Translations under genes and position numbers: made by a program
Shown: piece by piece, positions 9,976 through 21,492 of the stretch
How the letters are laid out: each line of letters opens with the position of its first letter
Position numbering within the stretch: the first letter of the stretch is position 1
Assembly: GCF_900102625.1 (NCBI RefSeq)
Contig: NZ_FMZC01000010.1
Coordinates: 124,001-188,000 of the forward strand
Origin: Paracidovorax valerianellae
GTDB taxonomy: Bacteria; Pseudomonadota; Gammaproteobacteria; Burkholderiales; Burkholderiaceae_C
Direction: 5' to 3'
DNA: 64,000 nucleotides
The notes under the pieces: generated by a model
What the model was told of the DNA's origin: nothing
Databases searched by the model: none
What the model saw: the letters and a program-made list of their open reading frames with translations, nothing else

Positions 9976-10961
9976 CGCGAACTCCTTGCGCGCAGGTCGG
10001 CCAGCGCCGCGAGGCCCTTGGGCGCATAGAGCGCGGTGGCGATCAGCAAAATGCCCAGTGGCATGTGCCAGTAGTCGGTGTTGAGCTTGAGCACTTCTTC
10101 CAGCGTGAGCCAGACGGCCGCGCCCAGCGGCCCGCCCCAGCGCCGGCCCAGGCCGCCGATCACCACCATCACGATCAGCGTGGCCGACTGGGTCCAGTGC
10201 ATCATCGACGGGCTGACGAAACTGTTGCCGGTGGCCAGCAGCGCGCCCGCCAAGCCTGCCACGGCGCCGGCCAGCGTGAAGGCCGTGAGCTGCAGCAGGT
10301 ACACCGGGTAGCCCAGGGCCCGCATGCGGGTTTCGTTGTCGCGGATTCCGGCCAGCGCGGTGCCGAAGCGCGAGGCGGTGGCCCGGTCGAGCCACCACAG
10401 CACCAGCGCAACCAGCGCCAGCACCACCCAGTACAGCGTGGGCTCGTGCATCGAATCGAGCCCCAGGCCCAGCGCGGGCCGCATCGGCAGGCTGTAGCCG
10501 TCGTCGCCGCCGTAGCTGCGCAGCGAGACGAAGACGAAGTACAGCATCTGCGCAAATGCCAGCGTGATCATGATGAAGTACACGCCCTTGGTGCGCAGCG
10601 AGATGGCGCCCACCAGTGCCGAGGCCAGCGCGGCCAGCACCATGGCGGCGCCCCACACGAACCACGCCGACGTGGCGCCCGCATCGGTCAGCACCACCAC
10701 CGCATAGGCGCCAACGCCCACGAAGCCCGCATGCCCCAGCGCCACCATGCCGCCGAACCCCATGATGAAGTTGAGGCTGGCAGCGGCCAGCGCCACCACC
10801 AGCACGCGCCGCACGAAGCCGATGTAGAAGTCCAGCCCCAGGGCCGAGGCCACGAGCGGAAACAGCGCCAGCGCCACCAGCAGGGCCAGCGGCAGCAGCA
10901 CGCCGCGCCAGCGCGGCGTTCCAGGGTGCACTGGCAAGGAAGAAGTCGAGAAGGCAGACAT
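9972..10961 (-). CDS. livM: Branched-chain amino-acid-type ABC permease LivM
   Basis: A 329-aa polytopic permease with the LivM hallmark AAASLNFIMGFGGMVALGHAGFVGVGAYA early on, and the EAA-like loop FGTALAGIRDNETRMRALGYPVYLLQLTAF that docks to the ATPases. Length and helix pattern are normal. Six bases separate it from the livH stop and its end overlaps livG, so the transporter genes form one tight operon. Confidence 0.9.
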   Translation of the reverse strand: MSAFSTSSLPVHPGTPRWRGVLLPLALLVALALFPLVASALGLDFYIGFVRRVLVVALAAASLNFIMGFGGMVALGHAGFVGVGAYAVVVLTDAGATSAWFVWGAAMVLAALASALVGAISLRTKGVYFIMITLAFAQMLYFVFVSLRSYGGDDGYSLPMRPALGLGLDSMHEPTLYWVVLALVALVLWWLDRATASRFGTALAGIRDNETRMRALGYPVYLLQLTAFTLAGAVAGLAGALLATGNSFVSPSMMHWTQSATLIVMVVIGGLGRRWGGPLGAAVWLTLEEVLKLNTDYWHMPLGILLIATALYAPKGLAALADLRARSSR

Positions 10962-10967
10962 GGTCGC

Positions 10968-11888
10968 TCAGGCCTTGGCAGAAAACAGCCCCGCGGGGCG
11001 AAAGCTCAGTACCGCCGCCATCAGTGCGTACATGGCCACTTCGGCGCACAGGGGGCCCAGGTCGGCGGCCACGGAGGGCGGCAGGGTGGCACGCAGCAGC
11101 AGGGGCAGGAACGCGCGGCCGATGGTGTCCACCAGCCCCACCAGCAGCGCCGCCACGAAGGCGCCGCGCACCGAGCCGATGCCACCGATCACGATCACCA
11201 CCAGCGCCGGGATCAGGATCGCCTCGCCCATGCCCACCTGCACCGCCACCAGCGGCCCCATCAGCGCGCCGGCCAGCGCCGCCAGCGCGGCCCCCAGCAC
11301 GAACACGCCGCAGAACACGCGCTTGACGCGCACGCCCATCAATTCGGCCATCCAGCGGTCCGAGGCGCCCGCCCGCACCAGCATGCCCACGCGGCTGTGG
11401 TTCACCAGCAGGTACAGCAGCGCGGCGACCAGCACGCCCGCGCCCAGGACCACCAGCCGGTACGAGGGGTAGGGCAGGCCGGCGAACAGTTCCACCGGCC
11501 CCGACAGCCAGCCCGGCGTGGGCGCCATCACGGGCGAGGGGCCCCAGAGCATCTTCACCGCGTCGTCCGCGACGAGGATCACGCCGAAGGTGGCCAGCAC
11601 CTGGGCCAGGTGGTCCCGCCCGTAGAGGCGCCGCATCAGCGTGGCCTCCAGCAACGCGGCCACCAGTACCGTGACCGCGATGGCCGCCAGCACGGCGATG
11701 GCGAAAGAGCCGCTCTGCACATGCACCATGGCCGCCACGTAGGCGCCCACCATGAACAGCGAGCCGTGCGAGAGGTTCATCACGTCCATGATCCCGAAGA
11801 CCAGCGTGAGCCCTGCGGCGATCAGAAAGAGCATGAGCCCGTAGCCCGCTCCGTTGAGCAACTGCTCGAAGACAAGAATCCAGTTCAT
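10968..11888 (-). CDS. livH: Branched-chain amino-acid-type ABC permease LivH
   Basis: A 306-aa permease. The family signature GYGLMLFLIAAGLTLVFGIM is followed by NLSHGSLFMVGAYV. The ATG at 11888 (MNWILVFEQLLNGAG) is chosen because it gives the usual LivH start and length; the frame is open 23 codons further, with proline/arginine-rich sequence unlike the family. About 190 bases separate it from the binding-protein gene, more than elsewhere in the operon, leaving room for differential expression of the receptor. Confidence 0.9.
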   Translation of the reverse strand: MNWILVFEQLLNGAGYGLMLFLIAAGLTLVFGIMDVMNLSHGSLFMVGAYVAAMVHVQSGSFAIAVLAAIAVTVLVAALLEATLMRRLYGRDHLAQVLATFGVILVADDAVKMLWGPSPVMAPTPGWLSGPVELFAGLPYPSYRLVVLGAGVLVAALLYLLVNHSRVGMLVRAGASDRWMAELMGVRVKRVFCGVFVLGAALAALAGALMGPLVAVQVGMGEAILIPALVVIVIGGIGSVRGAFVAALLVGLVDTIGRAFLPLLLRATLPPSVAADLGPLCAEVAMYALMAAVLSFRPAGLFSAKA

Positions 11889-12078
11889 GGCGTGGCGGCG
11901 GTGCGCAGGAAGGGGGTCGGTGTCAAAGGGGAAATTCATGGCCGCGCGCCGCGCCAAGCCGGTGAGAGCGTTGGAAACGCGCGCGGCCCAGGCGGGCGGC
12001 CGCCGAGCAAGGACTGGGCCCGCGCGTTGGCGAAGCCCGCTGGGGAGAGTGCGAAGCGGTGCGGGCCGGCCAAGCGAT

Positions 12079-13284
12079 CTATTTCAGCTTGCACTGGTCG
12101 GCGAACGAGTCGCCGTAGTTCTCCAGCACCGTCTTGATCGTCTTGTTGGTGATGCGGCCTTCGGCGTTCTTGCCGATGGTGCGCAGGTAGAAGTTCTGCA
12201 CCGGGTAATGGTTGTTGGCATAGCGGAAGCTGCCCCGCACCGAGGGGAACTGCGCCTTGGCCAGCGCCTTGATCAGCGCTTCGCGGTCGGCCACCTTGCC
12301 GCCCACGGCCTTCACGGCCGAGTCCATGGCGATGATCACGTCGAAGGCCTGCGCGGCATAGATCGACGGATAGCGCCCGCCGTACTCCTTGCGGAACGCG
12401 GCGACGAAGGCCTTGTTGGCCGGGTTGTCCAGGTCATGCGCCCAGTGCGAGGTATTGAACAGGCCCAGCATCGGCTCGCCCACGGCGCCGATCACGTCCT
12501 CGTCGGCCGAGAAGCCGCTGGTCACCAGCGTGATGTCCTTGGACAGCCCCGCACCCACGAACTGTTTGATGAAGTTGATGCCCATGGCACCGGGCAGGAA
12601 GAAGTACACCGCCTCGGGCTTGGTGGCGCGCAGTTGCGCCAGTTCGGTCGCGTAGTCGATCTGGCCGAGCTTGGTGTACATCTCGTCGGCGACCTGCCCC
12701 TTGAACTTGCGCTTGAAGCCGTTCAGCCCGTCCTTGCCGGCGGGGTAGTTGGGCGCGATCAGCACCATGCGGCCGAAGCCACGGTCGGACGCGAACTGGC
12801 CGGCGGCCTCGTGGTACTGGTCGTTCTGGTAGGCGGTGCCGAAGAAATAGGCATTGCACTGGGCGCCGGCCAACTGGCTGGGGCCTGCGTTGTTCGACAG
12901 GTAGGGCACCTTGGCCGCGAACAGCGTGGGCGCCACGGCCAGCGCCACGTTGGAAGGGATGGGGCCGGTGAAAAGGTCGATCTTCTCGCGCTGCACGAAG
13001 CGGTCCACCAGCTGCTTGGCCTGCTCGGGGTTGCCGGCCATGTCGGTCTGCACGAACTGGGCGGGCTGGCCGCCCAGCTTGCCGTCCAGCTGCTTGATGG
13101 CGAGCGCGAAGCCGTCCCGTGCCTCGGCGCCCAGCCCGGCGAACGGGCCGGAGATGTCCAGCGCAATGCCCACCTTGATGGGGGCCTGCTGCGCCAGCGC
13201 CGGCAGGCTGGCGCACGCGGCCAGGGTGAACAGGGCCGCTGCCCCCAGGTGGGTGCGAAGCGAAATACGGGAGAGTTGTGCCAT
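12079..13284 (-). CDS. Periplasmic binding protein of a branched-chain amino-acid-type ABC transporter
   Basis: A 401-aa type I periplasmic receptor (LivK-like). A signal peptide ends ACASLPALAQ|QAPIKVG, and the mature protein begins with the typical strand IKVGIALDISGPFAGLG. Later blocks FTGPIPSNVALAVAPTLFAAKVPYLSNNAGPS and YAAQAFDVIIAMDSAVKAVGG fit the family. It captures the substrate for LivHMGF encoded downstream. The ligand-binding set is not diagnostic by eye; amide, aromatic or branched-chain ligands are all possible. Confidence 0.88.
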   Translation of the reverse strand: MAQLSRISLRTHLGAAALFTLAACASLPALAQQAPIKVGIALDISGPFAGLGAEARDGFALAIKQLDGKLGGQPAQFVQTDMAGNPEQAKQLVDRFVQREKIDLFTGPIPSNVALAVAPTLFAAKVPYLSNNAGPSQLAGAQCNAYFFGTAYQNDQYHEAAGQFASDRGFGRMVLIAPNYPAGKDGLNGFKRKFKGQVADEMYTKLGQIDYATELAQLRATKPEAVYFFLPGAMGINFIKQFVGAGLSKDITLVTSGFSADEDVIGAVGEPMLGLFNTSHWAHDLDNPANKAFVAAFRKEYGGRYPSIYAAQAFDVIIAMDSAVKAVGGKVADREALIKALAKAQFPSVRGSFRYANNHYPVQNFYLRTIGKNAEGRITNKTIKTVLENYGDSFADQCKLK

Positions 13285-13702
13285 TCGTCAGTCCTTATCC
13301 ATCAACCAAGGAAAAACCAGCCGGGATCGCTGCAGGTGCACAGGCGGGGCGGGTGCGGAGCCGATGCGGGGCCCGGAAGCCCCATTTCGGCCCGCACTGC
13401 TGTCGTCACTGTCGCCCTGCGCACCGGGAGCGTGCGCACCGCCGGGGTCAGGCCGTTTTGCGAGGCCTTTCGGCCGGTGCCGCCGGCTCCTGATGCAAGG
13501 GGCATTCCATGCAGCGTGTTTTTTCCATCGCCGCCGTCACCGGCCGCCATGGAGTGCCAGGAATCGTACAGGCGCAAGGGGCGTTCGGGCCTACAGGTCT
13601 TCCCTGCCACGCAGGCTCGCCGGAGGGTGGCGCGGACCCGGGGAACGCCTGTGGCACACTCGCCCGCTTTTCCAACGCCGAGCCCTTGGGAGCGTTTTCA
13701 GC
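13285..13702. other. Divergent intergenic region, no gene seen
   Basis: About 420 bases separate the minus-strand liv operon from plus-strand tex. It must hold both promoters. Upstream of the receptor gene an AAGGACT resembles a ribosome site. Before tex there is a TGGGAG about ten bases from the ATG. No convincing -35/-10 pair, RNA gene or repeat was found. Confidence 0.5.
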
Positions 13703-16069
<2,367 letters not shown>

Positions 16070-16112
16070 AAGTTGCGTGGATAATCGCCGGAACCTCACT
16101 TCCGGCCGTTCC

Positions 16113-16937
16113 ATGGACCTCATCGCCCTGCTGGGGATTCCCGTCGCGCTGCCGAGCGTCCCCCGCGCGGTCGCGCTGCTGATGAACGAGCTGGCAACGC
16201 CCGAGCCCAACCTGCGCCGGGTGACCCAGCTGTTCGGCACCGACCCGGCCATGGCCGCGCGGTTGCTGGAAGAGGCCAACTCCCCCACTTTTCAGGCCCA
16301 GCAGCAGATCAGCGGCATTCCCGAGGCGCTGTCGCTTCTGGGCGTGCAGCAGTTGCGCACGCTGGTGGCGTCCGCGCCGCTGGGCACCACCTCGCGGTCG
16401 GTGCCGGGCGTCAATCTGCAGCAGTTCTGGCGCTACAGCCTGCACACGGCCAAGCTTGCCCGGTCGCTCGCCGGCAGCGTGCACCAGAACCAGATCGCCG
16501 CGTACACGGCCGGCCTGCTGCACGGCGTGGGCGAGCTGCTGCTGCACCTGGGCAACCCGGAGCGCGTGCAGTCGATCAACCGGCTGCTGAACCCCTTCGA
16601 CCCGCGCCGCGCCAAGCTGGAGCAGCGGCTGCTGGGTTACTCGTATTCGCAGGTGAGCGCCGGCATGGCGCGCCGCTGGCAGCTGCCGCAGGTGGTGGTC
16701 GATGCCATGCAGTACCAGAGCGCGCCGTTCGAAAACAGCGTGTACGAACCGCTGGCCGGCGTGCTGCACCTGGCTGCATGGCGGGTGCGGGCGCGCGAGG
16801 CGGCGCTGGGCGAAAAGGAACTGGCCGTGTCTTTCCCCGGCGAGGTCGGGCTGACGCTGGGGCTGGACATCGACATGGTGCTGCAGCAAGACCCCATCGA
16901 CTGGACCGTGCGCCCCGACCCGGGCGACTACGTGTGA
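16113..16937 (+). CDS. HDOD-domain regulatory protein
   Basis: A 274-aa protein made almost entirely of one HDOD domain. It reads LPSVPRAVALLMNELATPEPNLRRVTQLFGTDPAMAARLLEEANSP, then IPEALSLLGVQQLRTLV, then HTAKLARSLA...AYTAGLLHGVGELLLHL. The HD metal dyad of phosphohydrolases is absent, as is normal for HDOD proteins, which act as signalling or scaffold modules. The first helix contains the usual LPxxP. It follows tex by 43 bases on the same strand. Function unassigned. Confidence 0.82.
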   Translation: MDLIALLGIPVALPSVPRAVALLMNELATPEPNLRRVTQLFGTDPAMAARLLEEANSPTFQAQQQISGIPEALSLLGVQQLRTLVASAPLGTTSRSVPGVNLQQFWRYSLHTAKLARSLAGSVHQNQIAAYTAGLLHGVGELLLHLGNPERVQSINRLLNPFDPRRAKLEQRLLGYSYSQVSAGMARRWQLPQVVVDAMQYQSAPFENSVYEPLAGVLHLAAWRVRAREAALGEKELAVSFPGEVGLTLGLDIDMVLQQDPIDWTVRPDPGDYV

Positions 16938-17006
16938 GCGCCGCGCTCGCAGGGTGCCGGCCGTGCCGGCCAGCGCGCTGCAAACCACTCCAATGAGAAC
17001 GTTGCC

Positions 17007-18175
17007 ATGAAGGCGCTGCGCATCCATGCGGGGCCGCTGGCCCGGGAGCACATCGCGCGGCACGGGCTGCAGCCGGCCGACATCGGCGTGATTCCGGCGG
17101 CGGCGGGCGGGCCCAAGGGGCTCATCCTTGGACCGCTCGACCGCTTCGTGTTCGGGCAGTGGCTGCAGGGCTCGCAGCAGCCGGTGCACCTGGTGGGCGC
17201 TTCCATCGGCGCCTGGCGCATGGCCACTGTGTGCCTCGATGCGCCCGTGGCCGCGCTGGAGCGGCTGGAGCACGCCTACATCCACCAGCACTACGCCCCG
17301 CCGCCCGGCCGCAAGCGCCCCAGCGCCGCGCAGGTGAGCGAACAGTTCGGCCAGGGCCTGCGGGAGTTCTACGGCGAGCAGGTGCCGCAGTTGCTGTCGC
17401 ACCCGCGCTGGCGGCTGCACATCGTGACCTCGCGCGGGCGGCACCTGCTGTCGCGCGAGCACCGCTGGGCCACGCCGCTCGGCTACCTGGGCGCCTTCGC
17501 CGCGAACGCCGTGCGCCGCCGCGCGCTGGGCCTGTGGCTGGAGCGGGTGGTGTTCTCGGGCCGGCCGCATCCGATGCCGGGGCGCCGAAGCCGGCGCCGC
17601 TGCCATTCGCCACGGACGACTACCCCACCCGGCAGGTGGCGCTGACCGAGGCCAACTTCCTGCCCTCCCTGCAGGCGAGTTGCTCCATTCCGTTCGTGCT
17701 GCAGGCCGTGCACGACATTCCCGGCGCACCGCCCGGTGCTTACTGGGACGGCGGCCTGACCGACTACCACCTGCACCTGCGGTACCGAACCCTCGATGCT
17801 ATAGAAAATATAGCAATACACCCTAGTGGTTATTGCGCTGGCGGCCAAAAACGTTCAAACGCTCCCGGCGGGCTGGTGCTGTACCCGCACTTCCAGCAGA
17901 ACGTGGTGCCGGGCTGGCTGGACAAGGGCCTGCGGTGGCGGCACGGCGCCACGCCCGCGCTGGACCGCATGGTGGTGCTGTCGCCCCATCCCGACTGGGT
18001 GCGCACCTTGCCCAACGCCAAGCTGCCCGACCGCAACGACTTCAGGCACTACGGCACCGATCTGGCTGGCCGCGTGCGCGCCTGGAGTGCTGCCACGGCG
18101 GCCTCCCGGCAGCTGGCCGACGAGTTCGCCGAATGGCTGCACCGGCCCGATCCGGCGGCGGTGCTGCCGCTGTGA
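17007..18175 (+). pseudogene. Patatin-like phospholipase gene, interrupted by a frameshift
   Basis: Two frames are needed to read the protein. The first runs from ATG 17007 and shows the patatin features PAAAGGPKGLILGPLDRFVFG (oxyanion glycines) and VGASIGAWR (GxSxG nucleophile Ser). It loses sense near 17571-17575. The second resumes at about 17573 with ASDAGAPKPAPLPFATDDYPTRQ..., through the catalytic DGG (GAYWDGGLTDYH) to LYPHFQQNVVPGW. The shift equals one missing base, most simply a lost G within CCGATG. A short dispersed element also sits inside the second part, in frame. This is either a real pseudogene or a single-base sequence error. Confidence 0.75.
17797..17846 (-). repeat. Dispersed mini-element, copy 2 (inside patatin gene)
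   Basis: TGCTATA-GAAAA-TATAGCA forms a 7-bp inverted repeat, followed by ATTGCGCTGGCGGCC, the complement of the GGCC-CCAGCGCAAT block of copy 1. In the host gene it is read as DAIENIAIHPSGYCAGGQ, between the DGGLTDYH and LYPHFQ blocks, without breaking that frame. Confidence 0.7.
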
Positions 18176-18226
18176 CTGCGGAAGCGGGCGGCGGCCCACG
18201 GCCATACGGCCTGACCGCCGTGGCGC

Positions 18227-19363
18227 TCAGAGCGATTCGGTGAGCATCGCCCGGTAGTCGTCCACGCTGGCTTCGCGCGGATTGGTCTTGTGGCAATGGT
18301 CGGCCATGGCGCCTTCGATCACGTCGCCGAACATCGCTTCGGTCACGCCCATTGCCGCCAAGCCGGTGGGCAGCCCCAGGCGCGCGCTCATGTCGCGGAT
18401 CGCCTCGGGAATGTCGCCAGCCGAGGCCAGGCCCATCGCATGGGCCATGCGCTCCAGGCGCCGGTCTTTCTGCACAGCCGGGTCTTGCGCGTTGAAGCGC
18501 ACCACGGCGGGCAGGAACACCGCGTTGAGCGTGCCGTGGTGCAGCCGCGGGTTGACGCCGCCCAGGCTGTGGCTGAGCGAATGCACGCACCCCAGCCCTT
18601 TCTGGAACGCCATGGCGCCCTGCATGCTGGCGCTCATCATGTTCAGGCGGGCTTCGCGGTCGCTGCCGTCGCGCGTGGCGCGTTCGATGTGGGCCCAGCC
18701 GCGCGTGAGTCCTTCGAGCGCGATGCCGTCGGCTGGCGGGTTGAAGGCCGACGACATGAAGGTTTCCATGCAGTGCGCGATCGCATCCATGCCGGTGGCG
18801 GCGGTCAACGCCGGCGGCAGGCCCAGGGTGAGGCCGGGGTCGCAGATGGCGGTCTTGGGCACCAGGTGCCAGGAATGAAAGCCGAGTTTTCGGTGGTCGT
18901 CCACGATGATGATCGCGCCGCGCGCCACTTCGCTGCCGGTGCCCGCCGTGGTGGGCACGGCGATCAGCGGCACGGCCCGTTCGGTGATGCGCGGCGAGCC
19001 GCCTTCGATGGTGGCGTAGTGGGTGAGCGGGCCCTCGTGCGTGGCGGCGATGGCGATGCCCTTCGCGCAGTCGATGGCCGAGCCGCCGCCCACCGCCACC
19101 AGGCCGTCGCAGCCGTGCGCGCGGTACACCTCCACGGCGGCGCGCACGGCGGCCTCGGTGGGGTTGGATGGGGTCTGATCGAACACGGCCGTCGGCATGC
19201 CGTCCAGCGCGTCCAGTGCCTTTTGCAGCACGCCAGCGGCTTTCACTCCCTGGTCGGTCACCACCAGCGGCCGCGTGATGCCCACGCGGCTGCACTCTTG
19301 CTTCAGCAGCTGGACGGCGCCGAATTCGAACTGGATCTGGGTGACGTAGTAGATGAAGGCCAT
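18227..19363 (-). CDS. Iron-containing (group III) alcohol dehydrogenase
   Basis: A 378-aa NAD(P)-dependent dehydrogenase. The nucleotide-binding GGGSAIDCAKG and VPTTAGTGSEV are followed by the metal-binding region: the Asp and His of GMDAIAHCMETF, the His of CVHSLSHSLGG, and the His in PRLHHGTLNAV. These are the conserved Asp/His/His/His ligands. The ATG at 19363 (MAFIYYVTQIQFEFGA) matches the usual beta-strand start. It oxidises alcohols or reduces aldehydes in the cytoplasm; 4-hydroxybutyrate- or lactaldehyde-type activity is possible but not decidable. It is transcribed away from the exported hydratase-like gene. Confidence 0.9.
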   Translation of the reverse strand: MAFIYYVTQIQFEFGAVQLLKQECSRVGITRPLVVTDQGVKAAGVLQKALDALDGMPTAVFDQTPSNPTEAAVRAAVEVYRAHGCDGLVAVGGGSAIDCAKGIAIAATHEGPLTHYATIEGGSPRITERAVPLIAVPTTAGTGSEVARGAIIIVDDHRKLGFHSWHLVPKTAICDPGLTLGLPPALTAATGMDAIAHCMETFMSSAFNPPADGIALEGLTRGWAHIERATRDGSDREARLNMMSASMQGAMAFQKGLGCVHSLSHSLGGVNPRLHHGTLNAVFLPAVVRFNAQDPAVQKDRRLERMAHAMGLASAGDIPEAIRDMSARLGLPTGLAAMGVTEAMFGDVIEGAMADHCHKTNPREASVDDYRAMLTESL

Positions 19364-19440
19364 GGTGGATTGCGAGGATGCGCGCGGGGCGCGGTTGTGG
19401 TTAGCATGCCGGCCAGCCAATCTACAACCCGGAGCCCTCC

Positions 19441-20310
19441 ATGGCCATGCAGCAAACCCTCATCGCCGCCCTGCTGGCGGTCGCCTGCGCGACAACCGCG
19501 CAGGCCGAATGCCTGACCGATGCCCAAGCGGCCGAACTGGCGGCCCATTACTCGGGCAAGACGCCCGCCACCAATCCGCAGGGCCTGAGCGATGCCGACG
19601 CTGCCTGCACCCGGGCCAAGTTCAATGCGCTGCTGGCCCAGCGGCTGGGCAAGGTGGTGGGCTACAAGGCCGGCCTGACCAACCCCGCGGTGCAAAAGCG
19701 CTTCAACACCGACAAGCCGGTGTGGGGCAAGCTCTACGAAGGCATGGTGCTGCACGATGGCGCCGTGGTGGACGCGGCTTTCGGCGCGCGTCCTTTGTAC
19801 GAGGCCGACATGCTGGTGCGCGTGAAGAGCGCCGCCATCAACCACGCGCGCACCCCCATGGAAGTGCTGGAGCACATCGACCAGGTCGTTCCCTTCATCG
19901 AACTGCCCGACCTGCTGGTGCAGGCGCCGGGCCAGTTGAATGGCGCAGGCGTGGCGGCCATCAACGTCGGTGCGCGGCTGGGCGTGGCGGGCGCGCCCAT
20001 CGCCGTGCCACGCCTGCGGGCCGAGCGGTACGCCATGGTGGATGCGCTGCAGAACATGACGGTCACGCTCACCGACGGGCAGGGCGCCCGGCTGGGCGGT
20101 GGCCGCGGCAGCGACATCCTGGGCCACCCGCTCAACGCCGTCGTGTGGTTGGCCGAGGCCCTGTCCAAGGAAGACATCACCTTGCAGCCGGGCGACTGGG
20201 TGAGCCTGGGTTCTTTCTCCGCGCTGCTGCCCCCGCAGCCGGGCCTGGCCGTCACCGCGACCTTCGACGGACTGCCCGGTGCGGCACCCGTGCGCGTGAC
20301 CTTCCGCTGA
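19441..20310 (+). CDS. Exported 2-keto-4-pentenoate hydratase / fumarylacetoacetase-fold protein
   Basis: A 289-aa protein with a clear Sec signal peptide (LIAALLAVACATTAQA|ECLTD), followed by a hydratase-like domain. It shows GKVVGYKAGLTNPAVQKRF, WGKLYEGMVLHDGAVV, and PFIELPDLLVQAPGQLNG, whose acidic residue belongs to the metal site. The C-terminal part reads GHPLNAVVWLAEALSKEDITLQPGDWVSLGSFSAL. The enzyme family hydrates dienoates in meta-cleavage pathways and is normally cytoplasmic, so secretion is unusual. Two cysteines in the mature N-terminus (ECLTD, AACTRA) could form a disulfide. Periplasmic activity is inferred, not shown. Confidence 0.8.
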   Translation: MAMQQTLIAALLAVACATTAQAECLTDAQAAELAAHYSGKTPATNPQGLSDADAACTRAKFNALLAQRLGKVVGYKAGLTNPAVQKRFNTDKPVWGKLYEGMVLHDGAVVDAAFGARPLYEADMLVRVKSAAINHARTPMEVLEHIDQVVPFIELPDLLVQAPGQLNGAGVAAINVGARLGVAGAPIAVPRLRAERYAMVDALQNMTVTLTDGQGARLGGGRGSDILGHPLNAVVWLAEALSKEDITLQPGDWVSLGSFSALLPPQPGLAVTATFDGLPGAAPVRVTFR

Positions 20311-20461
20311 GCGCGAGCGCCGGTCTCGCCGGCCGGCGCCAGGCCAAGGGCCGAATGCCCCGGCCATCCTGATGAGGGCCGAGTTGCAGGATGATCGACC
20401 GGTTTCGCCGATCCTTCCGTTCGCTCTTCCTTTGCCGCTTTTCTCAGGGCGGCCTGCCACC

Positions 20462-21424
20462 GTGACTTCTTCCGCACCCTCTACCGCCCGGCTCACCGCG
20501 CAGATGCGCAGCGTCATCGACCGCATGGAGCGCGCCGGCCGCCCGCCATTGCACACCCTGCCACCCACTGAAGCGCGCGCCGCCTATGAGGCCGGCGCGG
20601 GCGTGCTGGAGGTGCCCAAGGCCGCGCTGGAACGGGTCGAAGACCTGCAGATTCCTGCGCGCGACGGCCATGCCATGCCTGCGCGGCTCTATGCCCCGTC
20701 GCGCGGAGCGCCGCTGCCGGTGCTGCTGTACCTGCACGGCGGCGGTTTCACCATCGGCAGCGTGGCTACGCACGACGTGCTGTGCCGCGAACTCGCGCGG
20801 CTGGCGGGCTGCATGGTGGTGTCGCTGGACTATCGGCTCGCCCCGGAGCACCGTTTTCCTACGGCGTCGGACGATGCGTGGGATGCGCTCGCCTGGCTGG
20901 CGGCCCAGGCCCCCGCCTTGGGCGCCGACGCCACGCGCATGGCCGTCGGCGGCGACAGTGCCGGCGGCACCCTGGCCGCCGTCAACGCGATTTTGGCGCG
21001 CGATGCCGGCCTGCCGCTGGCGCTGCAACTGCTGTTCTACCCCGGCTGTGCGGCGCACCAGGACACGCCGTCGCACGCGGCCTTCGCGCACGGCCTGGTG
21101 CTGGAAGAGCCCGCCATTACCTGGTTCTTCGACAACTATGTGCGCACTCCGGCCGACCGCGACGACTGGCGCTTCGCCCCGCTGAATGCGCCCGACGTCG
21201 AAGGCGTGGCCCCGGCCTGGATCGGGCTGGCCGAATGCGATCCGCTGGTGGATGAGGGCGTGGACTATGCCGACAAGCTGCGCAGCGCTGGCGTGGCGGT
21301 CGATCTGGAGATCTACCGCGGCGTCACGCACGAGTTCATCAAGATGGGCCGGGCGATCCCGGAGGCGAAGCAGGCCCATGCGGATGCCGCACGGGCCCTG
21401 CGCGTGGCTTTCGGCCTGGAGTGA
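20462..21424 (+). CDS. HSL-family alpha/beta hydrolase (esterase/lipase)
   Basis: A 320-aa esterase of the hormone-sensitive-lipase group. The oxyanion-hole motif HGGGF is at 92-96 and the nucleophile elbow GDSAGG has Ser166. The acid is probably in AECDPLVDEG and the catalytic His in GVTHEF. A cap-like N-terminal region (ARLTAQMRSVIDRMERAGRPP) precedes the domain. The GTG at 20462 is preferred because it starts at the family's N-terminal helix; the frame is open 30 codons further. No membrane or signal segment, so cytoplasmic. It hydrolyses short acyl esters; natural substrate unknown. Confidence 0.88.
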   Translation: MTSSAPSTARLTAQMRSVIDRMERAGRPPLHTLPPTEARAAYEAGAGVLEVPKAALERVEDLQIPARDGHAMPARLYAPSRGAPLPVLLYLHGGGFTIGSVATHDVLCRELARLAGCMVVSLDYRLAPEHRFPTASDDAWDALAWLAAQAPALGADATRMAVGGDSAGGTLAAVNAILARDAGLPLALQLLFYPGCAAHQDTPSHAAFAHGLVLEEPAITWFFDNYVRTPADRDDWRFAPLNAPDVEGVAPAWIGLAECDPLVDEGVDYADKLRSAGVAVDLEIYRGVTHEFIKMGRAIPEAKQAHADAARALRVAFGLE

Positions 21425-21492
21425 TGGGGCGGGGCGGCGCGACCCCCTGGGCAGTTTGGCGATGTTCGCAGCCGGCCCACCGGCTCAACGGC

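Noticed and set aside
9976-11049. Upstream extension of the livG frame
   Set aside because: It overlaps livM in another frame and reads as Ala/Gly/Arg-rich sequence; the real start with family N-terminus is at 9975.
10065-12137. Plus-strand open frame across livM/livH
   Set aside because: His/Gln/Arg-rich shadow; livM and livH are clear on the minus strand.
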